Shown: piece by piece, positions 48,240 to 61,040 of the stretch
Position numbering within the stretch: position 1 is the first letter of the stretch
Layout of the letters: each line of letters begins with the position of its first letter
From: Azadirachta indica
Lineage: Eukaryota; Streptophyta; Magnoliopsida; Sapindales; Meliaceae
DNA: 64,000 nt
NCBI GenBank assembly: GCA_022749755.1
Contig: CM040445.1
Location: 17,567,182-17,631,181, forward strand
Direction: 5' to 3'
Translations under genes and position numbers: made by a program
Notes under the pieces: generated by a model
Seen by the model: only the letters and a program-made list of their open reading frames with translations
Databases searched by the model: none
What the model was told of the DNA's origin: nothing

Positions 48240-48540
48240 GTTATTATTCAACAATAAGTTTGTAATTTAAATATATATGAGTAATTATAGTTATTAAATC
48301 TGAATTATTTTATATTATAAAATTATTATATATAAAAATATAAAATTTTAAAAATTCTAATATCACAAAAAAAACTCGAAAAGTTAGTAAAATTATAAAA
48401 ACAAAAAACCTTCGTAGTTAATATTAATAATCATCCAAGTAATTTAAATTGACAAAAACTATTTTCATAGATAACTGATAGCAAGTTATTGTAAGAAAGA
48501 GCTAGAAAAGTGGGAGTGGCTCTCTTTACTTTTAGATGTA
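48240..48540. repeat. Left member of an inverted repeat pair (with 53955-54200)
   Basis: The reverse complement of about 48400-48530 reads AGCCACTCCCACTTTTCTAG and later AAATTACTTGGATGATTATT, matching 53960-54060 (AGTCACTCCCACCTCTACAT, AAATTACTTAGATGATTGTT). The two lie 5.5 kb apart. Confidence 0.5.
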
Positions 48541-49166
48541 GGGTTTTCTCTTCATATATATTTACAAAATAATTAATTTTTAACATGTAAAATCATTGTT
48601 TCACATATTATCAAAATAATATAATAAAAATAAATGTTTAATTTTCTCATAAATTAATTGTTATAAATAAAATAATTAACAATAATTATCAACCTACTTG
48701 AGACAATTTATATATTATAGTTAATAATAATTTTATTAGAATAAAATATCAAATTTGATTGATAATTTATTATAATTTTTCTATTAACTTATATACATAG
48801 AAAAGAAATAAGTGTGGTAATTGACTATAATATAATTTTAAATAGAATTGATAAAATTAATTGGAAAAAAAATATTAAATATATCTTTAAGATTTTATTT
48901 TTTGATAATTTTGTAAAAAAATATTTTGAGGACAATTGTGAGATGAATGATGGTTTTCTTTAGATTTAGGATTATATATATATATATAATTAAGAATTTA
49001 TAATTTAGAAAAATATAATTATACTGTATAAAGGACCTAATTGACTAAATAACAAAATTATAAACTTTTTTAAAGGACTTGATTGATTAAATGAAAACAA
49101 TGAATCTCATTTAATTAGTTATAAAAAAATTACATAGATATAATTGCAATTTAACAAAAACATTTG

Positions 49167-50475
49167 GAAAAGGGGTATTGACATTTTCTCCCTGAGGTTT
49201 GGCTTAATAAGTAAATATTCTTTAATATTTGAGAAAAGACAGATACTCTCCTGACATTTGGATAAATAGGTAAATACCTCTAAATTTTTATTTCCGTTAA
49301 TTGGCCGATTAATTTATTATCATTTGTATCTTTTATCTTTTATATAATAACACTTTCATATATATTTTATTTTAATTTAACACTTTACTCTTTATTTCAA
49401 TATTTTTCACAATATAATTTTTTTAAATAAACAATTTAGTCTATATTTAATATTTTTTTATAATATACTCAAGATTAAATATATTTTTAATTTGTTATTT
49501 CAATAGAAAATTTGAAAACTAAAATATTATTAAAAAGATTTAAACAATGAGTAAATTAAACTCATATTAAAATATTTTAAACTCATGTTAAATTATTTAT
49601 ATCCTTTTTTTCTTTTTTCTACAATAAATTTGATATTTAATTGTTAAAAAATTTTAAAATATATTTTAACATTTTATTCTTATATTAATATTTTTATTTC
49701 AAAGATTATATTAAATTTATTATATTTTCTTGAGAAAAATTATGAAAATATAAATAAAAAAAAAATAAAAAAAATTTAATACATTTGTTAATAAAATCGC
49801 AATTAAATATATTTTATATTCTTATCTACCAATAATATTTAATTTTAACTAAAAAATAGAAAAAGAAGAAAATTTGTTATTATTTTTATTTGTAATAATA
49901 TAACATGTATTTATTGTTTATATTTTTATTTATATTTTCATTTATAAACAATAAATACATGTTAAAATATATTTCAAAATTCTTTTAACAATTAAATATC
50001 AAATTTATTACAGAAAAAAGAAAAAAAAGGATATAAATATTTTAACATGAGTTTAAAATATTTTAATATGAGTTTAATCCAACTCATTGTTTAAATTTTT
50101 TTAATAATATTTTAGTTTTTAAATTTTTTATTAAAATAAAAATTAAAAAATGTATTTATTCTTGAGTATATTATGAAAAAAAAAATTAAATATGGACTAA
50201 ATTGTTATATTTAAAAAAACTATATTTGTGAAAAATATTGAAATAGGGAGTAAAGTGTTAAAATAAAATAAAATATATATGAAAGTATTATTATATAAAA
50301 GATGAGAGATATAAATGATAATAAACTAACTGACCAACTAACGGAAATAAAAGTTCAGGGGTGCATCTGCCTATTTATCCAAACGTCAGAGAAGTATCTG
50401 TCTTTTCTCAAATATGAAGGGAATATTTTCCTATTAGGCCAAACCTCAGGAGAGAAAATGTCAATATCCCTTTTG
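49167..50475. mobile_element. Long-inverted-repeat element (MULE-type MITE), 1309 bp with 11 bp target duplication
   Basis: The left arm (49167 to about 49700) and the reverse complement of the right arm (about 49950 to 50475) match along more than 500 bp, starting GAAAAGGGGTATTGACATTT against CAAAAGGGATATTGACATTT and including TTTGAGAAAAGACAGATACT in both. A loop of about 250 bp separates them. The flanks AAAAACATTTG (49156-49166) and AAAAACTTTTG (50476-50486) are an 11 bp duplication with one mismatch. Long inverted ends and 9-11 bp duplications fit Mutator-like elements. No transposase; the open stretch 50302-50559 is arm sequence. Confidence 0.75.
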
Positions 50476-50486
50476 AAAAACTTTTG

Positions 50487-51299
50487 TAGGGATCTGAGGT
50501 GCGTCAGGGAAAGAGAATTATCCCCATTCCCGATATGTTTTCAATTTGGGGATAAATAGTTCCCCCCAAACCCAACCTGAGTGGGGCAAGGCACACAAAA
50601 ATTTTTGTCATCCCTCTAATATAAAGATTTAATTATCACATATATATTATGTTTGATAAAATATTTTATTTTTAAAATTTTAAGGGTCTTAATGATAATA
50701 ACTAGGTTAAACTTAATATTCACACAAAAATTTCACATTTGGATTTACGATTCGTAGTTGCCACTCTAAACCTAAATCTCACTCCTCCTCCTCTAAACTC
50801 TAAAGCTCCGATTAGCATACAAAAACCTTCGTTGTCGTAATCCCTGTCGCCGCTCCTCTATATTGTTGCCATAGTACTTACGAGGAATCTCTCTATTTTC
50901 TAGGTTTCTTGTAATTGCATTTATATATCTTCTGTAATCTATAACTTGTGTATTGATTGATCATTTGCATATCTTCTGTAATTTGTCTTCAAAATAACGT
51001 ATTTTTACTACAATGTTAATTTGTCTCAACTTCAGTAATATAACTACAATGTTAACAGTTAATGTTATTAATCATTAACTTATAGTACTCCATGAATGGC
51101 TAGCGATTTCATTCCAGAACAACTACTGCTGTGAATTAAACTAATCCAAACACATAACTAAGAATTTGACCTTTCTTCTTCTGCTGTTATGTTCTTAATT
51201 TGCTCCATAAATTAACATTTATAATACATTTAACTTCTTAGCAAACAACATTATTTTGCTAATTATATATAAATATATTCTCTAATTAAATATTTAGAA
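50487..51299. other. Spacer with a GC-richer, leader-like segment
   Basis: 50740-50960 is richer in GC and pyrimidine (CTCACTCCTCCTCCTCTAAA, CCTGTCGCCGCTCC) and looks like a plant 5' leader, but no start codon with an extended frame follows. 50490-50610 has a GC-rich stretch (GTTCCCCCCAAACCC). No gene can be supported. Confidence 0.3.
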
Positions 51300-51540
51300 A
51301 AATTGAATTGAATTAAATTTATATTGTTTAGTTATTAATTGTTTTTGTTTAAGTTATTTTTGTTATTTGGGAGAATTAAATTGAATTTATGTTGTTAGTT
51401 TTTAGTTGTTGTTTATGTTATTTTTGTTATTTGGGAGAATTGAAATTGAATTTATGTTGTTATTTGTTAGTTATTAATATATGATAGAATATATCATTTA
51501 TATTGTTATTTGTAATTTAGAAGAATTGAGATTTGTATTT
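51300..51540. repeat. ~64 bp tandem repeat (two full copies plus partial ones)
   Basis: TTATTTTTGTTATTTGGGAG begins copies at about 51353 and 51417, each followed by AATTGAATTTATGTTGTTA and a TTAGTT tail; decayed copies lie at 51301-51352 and 51490-51540. Confidence 0.65.
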
Positions 51541-53954
51541 TTTTATTTAAAAATTTAAACGGATGGTGTATGGTAAAAAAATAGTAGATTAGTTTATTTT
51601 TATTATCTTTGTTTCAGTTTAATCGTGTTTTAAACGAATCTTATTTATTTTTTAAATGAAACTTGTTTTGTCTTAAACGCATAATTATGTCATAAACAAG
51701 TAAATAATTATGTCCAAACAAATAAACGAATAGTCGCGTTTAAACAAATTATGTCTAAATAAACGAATTGTATTTGGATTAAAAAAATTAATACGAATAA
51801 TAAACGAATTGTATTCATGTTAAAGAATACTAAACGAATTGTATCTATGTCGACTTAAATACAATTCATTTATCTAAATTGCTACCCTTATCTATCATGT
51901 ACTAGTTATTGACAACCTATTTTTCTATAGCCTTTGCCATTCTACATAACTCCTTTTTTCATGACTGATTTGTGAAGCAATGAAGCGGACCTAGTTGAAT
52001 TGTTATTGTTTTCTTGTTTGCCAACCTACAGTGCTTGAAAGAGTTAAGATTGTAGACGTTATTCAGTTCTTTAGAACTAAACACTAGCAAATTTTTCTTA
52101 CAAATAAATTATGGATAACTGCATTTTTTTAAAATAATGACAATAATGGCAGCAAGATTAATTTGTATTAAACTTATAAGTTTTTTATATGGATAATAGA
52201 AGATGGTTCATTTTGGTTTTAAAGTTGGTTTCTTAGGTGAAAGGGTAAAGTTTTTAATATTAATTTTTTTATGAATCTTTTGATAAAAATTAATATTATC
52301 TTTTATAATTTATTTATAAAAAATATAAAATTAGGGATAGGTAAGTCATTTACATGTGTTAATATTAGTTTTTTTGGTTATTTTATTAGTTAAAGTTGGT
52401 CAAACTCTTACGGTGACAGAAGAATATAATTAAAGGGGTTTATTGATAATCATTTTCAAATAAATATAAAAGATATTTATTAGATTCAGGACCTATTAAA
52501 ATGACAATTTGGATAGCCGTTTGACATTTATTTTAACAATTTGAGTGTAGGATGAATATTTTTATAAATAGTAGGTTTCAATTGAATACTAACAAAATAT
52601 GCTGGAGGTAACGTAAAATTATCCATTTCATTTAATTGACGACCTCAATGCTGATTTGAGTGCATAATATCAACAAAGAATTGAATTGATGTTGAAGTTA
52701 TTGGAAAAAGGGAAAAGTCCTTGAGATTTGGTTTAATACACTAATAATTAGTTTTAGTAATTTAAAACATATTCATTAAAATATCAAAATAACTATCATG
52801 TCCTTATCAATTAGAGATGATAATTTTTCTCACGACACAGGGATTCATAGAGGCCTAGCCATTTGGATTAAAGATGGAAACGATTTTTTGCACTAAAATA
52901 GAAATTAGGCTAGGGATAGGGATAAGAGCCTATCCCTATTTTAAAATCGAGTTAGGGATGAGAATGGTTTCTTTCATCGGCCTGTCCAATTCCCCACACA
53001 CAACCCCCCACAACCTACTCTCCCAAAAGAAATTTTGGATTTTATTTTGTTATTTACATATGAGTCCATTTTTCTGATAAATAATTAAAAAAATTTCACT
53101 TTTTATTTTAATAAAACAAATCCTTCAAAAAAGTTTTATATTTTTTTAATTTAATCAATTAAATCCTTCATACTTTTTAAAGTTTTTTCAATTTAATCAA
53201 TTTTAGAATTTTTAATTTTCTTAATAAATTCTTTTTTGAAATAATCAATGACTAAAAAAATTGAATAACTTTAATTATTAGATTTGAAACAATAAGTTTT
53301 GATAAAATAAAAATAATCAATTTACATTTAATTTATTAATTAATTTTAGTATAGTATTATAAAATTAAAAAACAAGAAATTATCAAAGTTATATTTTTCT
53401 TTTCATATTTTATTTTTTTAATTTGTCAAAGAAAATACCCTAAGATTAATTTAATATTTTTTTAAATTTTTAATCAATTACATTAAAAATTAGGTCATAA
53501 TTTATTATCACATGTATTATTTTCAATTTATATTAGTTAATAAAAAATTAAAGTAAATCAAATTTGATATTTTATTTTAATAAAATTGTTATAAACTATA
53601 ATATTTATATTTGTCCAATCAAATTGATTAATCTTTCCAATTACTTTATTTTTATCAATTATTTTACGAAAAAATTAAATATCCATTTTTATTATATTAT
53701 TTTGATGATATATGAAACGGTAATTTGAAGTATGAAAAATTAGTTTATTAGTCTTGAGAAGATATAAAATTTTGTTTTATATTATAAGATTTGATAAAAA
53801 AATTAAAATTTGATGATATATTTTTTAATAAAATAAAAAAGTTGATAATTCTAAGAGTTAATTTTTGTTACATACCTTGAATATGTAATCAATTTAATAA
53901 ATTTAATATTATTAAACTACTATAAAATTACATTTTATATATTTTTGTAAATTT
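51541..53954. other. Gene-free AT-rich spacer
   Basis: 51600-51880 holds AAACGAATTGTAT-type repeats. 52825-53010 holds a GC-richer patch (GGCTAGGGATAGGGATAAGA). No coding region or RNA gene is seen. Confidence 0.35.
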
Positions 53955-54200
53955 TAAATAAGTCACTCCCACCTCTACATTTTTTCCTTGCAATCACTAG
54001 GTATCTATTACAAGTGAAATGGTTTTCACAAATTTAAATTACTTAGATGATTGTTAATATTATTTATATATAATTTAATTTAATGAATTATTGTTAAATA
54101 ATAACAATTATATGTAAAAGTTAAACACATTTTTTTGAAATTTTTAAAAATTAATTTTTTAAAAATATATTTGTGATCATATTTATTTTAATAAAATTTA
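53955..54200. repeat. Right member of the inverted repeat pair (with 48240-48540)
   Basis: See 48240-48540; shared CACTCCCAC and AATTTAAATTACTTRGATGA blocks in opposite orientation. Confidence 0.5.
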
Positions 54201-55430
54201 AAAATTATAATATTAAAAAATATTTTTTCTTCCGATAATTATAAAAAATAATAATAATAAATATTATTAATGACTATTAAAGATAAAATTATTGTTAAAT
54301 TAATAATAATAGTAGTTATAATTATTAACTTTGAATTGTTTTAGATTATACAACTATTTTATATCAATATAATAACTTAAAATTACTTTTAAATAATTGT
54401 TAAAGATAAAATTTTTGCTACAATGTGCAGGCATAAACCAAACCACGCCCTTGAATAATAATAATAATAGTAATAATAGTTATAATTATTAAATTTGAAT
54501 TGTCTTACGTTACACTAATTTGAAAATAATGTTTTAAAAATATAAATTAAATATATAGTTTTAGTTAATTATTTTTATTTACATAATTTTTAATTGATGA
54601 ACATAAGCGATGCAACGGTAAGGTATTATTATGTATCGACCTTTGAAATCTAAAGTTTGCAAAATCTTTATTTCTTTTTAAGAAGTCAAACAAGGTCAAT
54701 ATTAGGTTAGGGGCCTGTGGAGATCTTCTGCCTCGTTGCCCAACCTATCCCTAGTTTGACCAAACTACGGATGAGGATCTACTGTCTAACCAGGGAGAGG
54801 GCCAAGGATTGGAGTTCCTAGCTTGTCTCCACCCTATTGTCGTCTCTACTAATAATAGTTATTTAACAAAAATAATTATTAAATCATTAAAATTTAAAAA
54901 AATATAATATATTTATAAAAAAAAGTAAATAGTAAATTAATAATATAATATTTATTAATATATTATAAATTTATGTATTTTAATAAATAATATATTTTAT
55001 TTATTTTTTAATACATAATTAATATTGAATTATTAATATATTATAAAATAAATAAATTATATTTTAATCATAATATATTGACAAATATTATTTATAAAAT
55101 ATATAAATTTATCATTTTTTAATAAATATTATATTAGTAATGTATTAAAAATATATTATGATTTATTTTTTAATATATCTTTAATAAATATATTTATTTT
55201 AAAAAAATTTTAAAGATCTAGTGCTCGTTTAATTTAGTTTTTTCATTAATATTTTTATTAAATAACTATTACTTATAATCTGACACAGATATAGTCGTTA
55301 TTTTAAAATAAATTAAGATTTTTATGATAATTTTTTTAATTATTAAGATTAATAAGTAATTAAGCAAAAAGAAGTTAAAATTGAAATTCAACAAAACAAA
55401 CCCTAGAAACAGTAACACTGCACGCACATG
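54201..55430. other. Gene-free AT-rich spacer upstream of eIF5A
   Basis: 54690-54850 is an isolated GC-richer patch (CTAACCAGGGAGAGGGCC). 54850-55250 is almost pure A/T with TATTAATATATT-type repeats, probably a relic of the inverted-repeat family at 58441. No gene seen. Confidence 0.35.
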
Positions 55431-55526
55431 TAAAAGGGCCGCATATTTATTAAGAACTTTCTTGCTCTGTCGTTCGACCGCCACTGTCAAATCTCTGAAT
55501 CGGCCGAGTCACTGAGTTGTGAAACG
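55431..55526 (+). promoter_or_regulatory. GC-rich 5' leader of eIF5A
   Basis: The sequence becomes abruptly GC-richer (CTGTCGTTCGACCGCCACTG, CGGCCGAGTC) about 90 bp before the ATG, as is usual for the leader of a highly expressed plant gene. No clear TATA box is seen. Confidence 0.5.
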
Positions 55527-56894
55527 ATGTCGGACGAGGAGCACCAGTTTGAGTCTAAGGCCGATGCCGGAGCCTCCAAGACTTACCCGCAGCAAGCTGG
55601 CACCATCCGTAAGAACGGCTACATCGTCATAAAAGGCCGCCCTTGCAAGGTCTATTTTGTTCTTTTAATTATTACTATTATTGTTGTTGTTGCTTATGGG
55701 TTGTTCTCCTGATCTGTGTTTGTTTCCTCGAATCTTATATTTTCTCGGGAAAATTTTTTGTTCTAATTCAAATTGTGCATACACTTAGGCTTCAGATTAT
55801 CGGTCTGAGTGAAAGTTTATTTTGTTATTTTGATATTTGGTTGGTTATTTGGAGAATTAATTGAAATCTTCTGCACTGTTTCTTAGATTGTTGAATTGAT
55901 AGTGAAATTCCAAGTACTTGATAATCCTAATGAGTTACATAATTAGGGTTTGTTGGAATTGCTAGAGGAAGATAGCTAAAATGTATAATAATTTATGCGA
56001 TTTAGCGCTTTTCTTTCAGCACCTTTTAAAATAATTCACTAGAATACTTACTTTTACCAATAAAGCACTTCTAAGTACTATTTTAATGAGTATATAATTA
56101 TGTACTATTTTAAAATCACTTTTAACGCCGATTAATTTTGATAAGCACCTCTAACATAAATAGCACAAATAGCCAAATATAGGGATAAATACTTATATTT
56201 CTCAATTTAATTAGCATGACCAAACGGGGTCTTAGTTCAATATACTAGTAATCGTTGGTGCTACTAGTGTATGTTGAATGTGTAGGTGAATTGATTTGAA
56301 TCTGATAGCAGCTAATGTTTTACTTTGCATTGATATTGTTTTGGTATCTGCTTTATTAAATTTGAAATGATATATTTTGAGGTTTGTGGGTTTGTCTATT
56401 GTTACAGTCACTAGATTTAACTGTAAATTGTTTGCATTACGATAGGTTGTGGAGGTCTCAACCTCCAAGACTGGTAAGCATGGTCATGCTAAGTGCCACT
56501 TTGTTGCAATTGACATCTTCAATGCTAAGAAGCTGGAAGATATTGTGCCCTCTTCCCACAACTGTGACGTATGAACAAAAATTCTTCTCATTGGTGTTTT
56601 TAGTCGCTGCAGATAGCAGATTTTGGGTTGAGTTTTCATGTGCTTTTGATTTTACAGGTTCCCCATGTTACACGTACTGACTATCAATTGATTGATATTT
56701 CTGAGGATGGATTTGTGAGTTTGCTGACAGAAAGTGGGAGCACTAAGGATGATCTGAGGCTCCCAACTGATGAGAATCTGCTTTCCCAGATTAAGGATGG
56801 CTTTGCTGAGGGTAAGGATTTGGTTGTGACTGTCATGTCTTCAATGGGTGAGGAGCAGATCTGTGCCCTCAAAGACATTGGCCCTAAGTCCTAG
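55527..56894 (+). CDS. eIF5A: Eukaryotic translation initiation factor 5A (eIF5A), 160 aa, three exons
   Basis: Exons 55527-55649, 56446-56568 and 56658-56894 join to a 160-codon frame; introns of 796 and 89 bp have GT-AG ends and sit between codons. The protein begins [20 protein letters not shown]. The hypusine loop [14 protein letters not shown] is intact, with the modified Lys at residue 52, so deoxyhypusine synthase could act on it. Exon 3 gives the OB-fold domain ([40 protein letters not shown]) ending DIGPKS. eIF5A binds the ribosomal E site and relieves stalls, notably at proline runs, and aids termination. Length and sequence match plant eIF5A (158-160 aa). No defects are seen; it is the most secure gene here. 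Confidence 0.97.
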
Positions 56895-57330
56895 TTTCAC
56901 TTTCTCTCATTATTTCTTTTTGTTTTGTGTCCCATCTTATCTCTTTTGCTACCAAAAGAAAGGAAAAAAAAATTATCATCTAGATTTTTCCTTGAATGTT
57001 CTTACCAGTGATGATCTCAGTATTGTTGCTGCCTGCTACTGTGCATTTATATTATGGAGTTCAAATTTTTGTAATGAATTAAAATATTACCAAGAGCTGG
57101 TTTTTGTTTTTTCATTTTCTGAATTGTTCCTTCTCACCTTAGAGCATTATTAATTTTTCTTTATTTTAATTAATTTTTGTATTATTTGTTATTCTTTTTT
57201 TATTTATTAAAGAAAATGTATATTCCTTTATTCGCATTAAAATTGTTTTCTTTCGATCACATATTGCATGTTCCTGGTATAATATTTTTTATTTTGACTT
57301 TCTTTACAATTTATGTTTGTATTAAAATGC
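56895..57330 (+). other. 3' flank of eIF5A
   Basis: T-rich 3' region with ATTTTTGTAATGAATTAAA (about 57065) as a possible far-upstream element. 57245-57330 is similar to 61880-61965 (TTCCTGGTATAATA, ATTTTGACTTTCTTTAC). Confidence 0.4.
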
Positions 57331-57479
57331 TTTTCATATTAAAAAGTAGTTGAAGATTGTTGTTAAATATTATTTATCAAATTATAAAATATATATTTAT
57401 ATAATTATGAAAAAAAATTTGTGCATATAACTAATTCACAAAATCAATTTGATTGATAGTTAATTAAGTATTGATAAAT

Positions 57480-58440
57480 TCAAATTAATTACAGGGAAAT
57501 TGATAGATATTCCCCTAAAAGACAAATATTCTCGAAGTTTAGCGATAAATAGATACTCTCAAATTTGAGTAAATGCATATCTTTGGAATCCTAAAAAGAT
57601 CAAATTCGTTTTATGAATGATACATTAGTTATATGTAAATGTCAATAATTATTATTAATAAGGTCAATTTGGTTGTTTTAAAGGTTTTTTAAACTATAAA
57701 GGGTAGAATAATCATTTTAATTAAAGTTTAATAGATTTAAAAGTCTTTTAAATTATAAGGGGTAGAATTATCATTTTGATTAAAATTGTTAAAAGGGGTA
57801 GAATAGTTATTTTGATTAAAATTGAGAAGTAGGAGTGGGCAAAAAAAGTTGGACCGATAGGATTGGATTGGAATTAAATCGGAATCAATAGATTTGGTTT
57901 GGTTCTTTATATAATTTGGTCTAGTTTCGATTATTAAATTTAAAAATCTAAAATTTCACTTTAGTTTCGATTTTGGTTTAAAAAATTAAACAGGATCGAA
58001 TTTTTTTAAAATTTTTTTGACGAAAATAACATCATTTTAGTGAGTTAGAGAAAAATGATATCATTTTTGTATCAAAAAATATTATAAAATTTTTAAAAAT
58101 TATAATTTAATTTAAAAATTGAATCGAGCCAAAAACCGAATCGATCAGTTTGATTTTAATTTAATTTTTTTATATATTCAGTCCAATTCGATTCTCTTTA
58201 TTCTATTCAATTCGATTCAGTCATAAAAATAAAAACCCGAGTTTGTTAGTTTTGGTCTGATTTTTTAAAAACTCGAATTGGAATAGACCATACTCATTCT
58301 TATTGACAAGTTTCACTAATAAGTATATATCTATTTGTCCAAATTCTTATTTATTCCTAGGTATGAAGTATTTTGTATATGTAAATTTTTCTTATTATAT
58401 TTAATAGGGTAATAATACGCTTTTCCATTTATATTATTAA
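57480..58440. repeat. Repeat-rich tract downstream of eIF5A
   Basis: 57490-57600 (TAGATATTCCCCTAAAAGAC, ATAGATACTCTCAAATTTGA) resembles the terminal arm of the element at 49167-50475. 57660-57830 has three variants of AAGGGGTAGAAT-ATCATTTTGATTAAA. 57840-58260 holds GGTTTGGTTC / AATCGAGCCAAAAACCGAAT inverted motifs. No gene. Confidence 0.45.
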
Positions 58441-59181
58441 GGGTTAATGCCATTTAGATCCTTAAAGTTTGAATAAGTAGTCTCATTAATCTTACTAGTT
58501 TTAAAATTGCCCATAAAAATCTCAATTTACTATAAAAATAACAATTATACTCTTGTTTAATAATAATTGGCTAAAAAAATTATTTTGAACTCTTAACTAT
58601 TATAACTAAAAATAAATGTTAAAAAATAAATAATATTTTATAACATATTAATAATTAAATATTAATACATTATAAATAAAATATAATAATTATAAGTATT
58701 GTATTATAATATATTTTATTTATTAGATTAATATTTATTTATGACTTATTTTATTTATTTTCTAAGATAAAATTAATATTGAATGGATATAACTATATTA
58801 TAGACAATATTTATGATTATATATAATTATAAGTATTGTACTGCAATATATTTTATTTATAAATTAATATTTGTTTATGATTTATTATATTTATTCTCTC
58901 ATATCTAATTATATTTATAAAATAAATAAATTTATATTGTATTGTAATTATAATATATTAATTAAATATTTAATTATTAATGTGTTATAAAATAATACTT
59001 ATTAATATTTTAATATTTACTTTTAGATAAGAGTAAAAAATAATTTTTTTTAGTCAATTACTATTAAATAGGGGTATAATTGTTATTTTATAATAAATTG
59101 AAATTTTTATGAATATTTTTAAAATTGATAAGATTAATTACATAAATTAACCAAACTTTAAGGATCTAGATGGCATTAATC
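58441..59181. mobile_element. Inverted-repeat MITE, 741 bp, perfect 9 bp target duplication
   Basis: The ends GGGTTAATGCCATTTAGATC and, reversed from the right, GATTAATGCCATCTAGATCC match, and the inverted similarity extends about 120 bp inward (TAAAGTTTG, ATAACAATTATACYC). Flanking TATTATTAA occurs at both 58432-58440 and 59182-59190. A 9 bp duplication fits Mutator-like elements. No coding capacity. Confidence 0.75.
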
Positions 59182-59379
59182 TATTATTAATTAGATAGGA
59201 TGTCATTAATTAGATAGTGAGGCGGGGTGAGATGAACATTTTCGTTCATCTCAACATTCATAAGTGGTGACACCGATATTATTAATTAATAGTGAGGTGA
59301 GTTGAGGTGGATATATTTTTCTTAATTCTTGAAGTTTAACGTGGCTTGAACTTATGGCATATAATTAATCATTTTGAAA

Positions 59380-60120
59380 GTAGTAATATTTATAATCATG
59401 GTTTGATTCTATAGACTTACAAATTACAAAATTATTTAAATAATTTCCACAAATACACAATCATTTATGTCATTTTAAATTATATTAAAACAAAACAAAA
59501 TAAGCACCTTTCTATCATGGTGTAAGGGTTTAAATCTTAAATTTATCATATTTATAAAGATATTGTGTCAAATTTATTGTACTTCTAAAAGATTTTATTA
59601 GTTGAACTAATATGATATATTTATATATATCAATTAACTTCTTTTCTCAAATACTACACAAAATCTTAATTATATTTTTGTATATTAAAATTGAATTTTA
59701 AATTCATGATTAAGTGATAGTTCTTTGTGAAAAATTTTACAATGTAAATTAATTTAAATATTAAGTATTTATAAAATTATTATTTTTTAATTTAAAAAAT
59801 TTGAAATGAGAGTGAGAAACTTCACTTACAAAACTTTTATTTCCTATTATTGCTAGACTTCAGGAGGACTTGCAAATTTTTTAATGAAATTTGGTCTAAA
59901 AACAAGAATGCACCAATCATATTACTTTATCCCTTATGATTATTTTTTTCTCATTCGTTAATACTCCTTAAAAAATTTATTAAACTTTTTAATTCAAAAA
60001 ATAAAGAATACTTTTATACTCTTTAATAATTATTTTTTTATGTTTTTATTTATAAAATAACAATTATTTTAAAAATTCCTTATTTATTATTATTTTTTTA
60101 TTTTCTTATATTTTGCCTAC
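59380..60120. repeat. Segmental duplication, copy A (matches 62340-63210)
   Basis: Shared in order and orientation: TTATGTC-TTT...AATA, CATGGTGT/ATGGTGTGA, TTGAACTAATATGATATA against TTCAACTAATATGATGTA, CTTTTATTTCCTATTATTGCT against CTTTTGTCCCCCATTATTACT, and CTCTTTAATAATTATTTT against CTCTCTAATAATTACCTT. Confidence 0.6.
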
Positions 60121-60919
60121 TGCAAAAATTAAAAAATTGTAAAGTTATAAATATAGAACTCCATTCATAAAACGAGTTACAAGACCCGTTGATACCGATT
60201 TGGAAGCCACCAAGATTCATTTTTGAAGTTTTTTCTTAAAAATATTTATTGTGGCTTTTTCTTTCAATTTGTGTAAGAATAGTGTAATTTGACATTTTAT
60301 ATTTGCAAGAAAATGTAGGTTTTTGATTTAATTTCTCTTATACTTTCCTGTATTCATTCTAATTTACTCACTAATAAATATCTGTTATCAAATACAGGTT
60401 TTTAATTTAATTTCAAAGGTCTTGATCTTTCTCGAGCTTTTTTTTTTTCTAATTTGTTTTGACTTGGAAGATTGTGGTTTTAATTGTTAGCTTAACAAAT
60501 GTGAATTCAAGATTAATTGAAGTAAAAATGTAAAATTACTGAGAAATTTGGCCGACTAAATTACAAAACAAAGAAATATGAACTTAAAAGTAAAATATAA
60601 AATTATTAATTATGATTATTAAAATAATTATGATTAAAGCTACCACATTTTATGTAAAGACTTGAATCAGTAGCCCCAGCCATCGGCACTCAAGTCTTTT
60701 TTTTTTTTTTAATAAATATATATTTGACTTTTAATATTTGTTTGCCAAAAGTTGGTGAATTGTTGCTTTCTATATATGTTTTGTCCTTATGGTTCAATGA
60801 CACGATGACTTAAAACATATATATTATGAAGATGAATGCTAAATCTTTGATAACTATCACCTAATCTCCTTTTGTTTTGCACATCTCCCCACTTGAATAT
60901 GTAATTAGGACACGAGAAT
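60121..60919. other. Gene-free spacer
   Basis: No gene or RNA. Poly-T runs near 60440 and 60700. Confidence 0.35.
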
Positions 60920-61040
60920 TGTAGACTTCAGTAATACATCCAAATGAGTCCTTGTCTTGCTGTTTATTAATGTTATCCCCAAGTTTTTCTTTATATTTAA
61001 TTGCTAATAATATATACTAATAAAGTTGATGGCTTCTTGT
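60920..61040. repeat. Short duplicated segment (matches 61707-61830)
   Basis: GACTTCAGTAATACATCCAAAT against GACTTCAGTTATAAATCCAAAT, then CCCCAAGTTTTTCTTTATATTT against CCCCAAGTCTTTCTTCATATTT, and TACTAATAAAGTTGATGGCT against TGCTAATAAAGTTGATGACT. Confidence 0.65.

Noticed and set aside
56848..57153. 101-codon frame overlapping the end of eIF5A
   Set aside because: Out of frame with eIF5A exon 3 and runs into T-rich 3' flank.
60655..60720. Possible tRNA-like or structured RNA near CAGTAGCCCCAGCCATCGGC
   Set aside because: No cloverleaf, no A and B box pair, and a poly-T run alone is not evidence.
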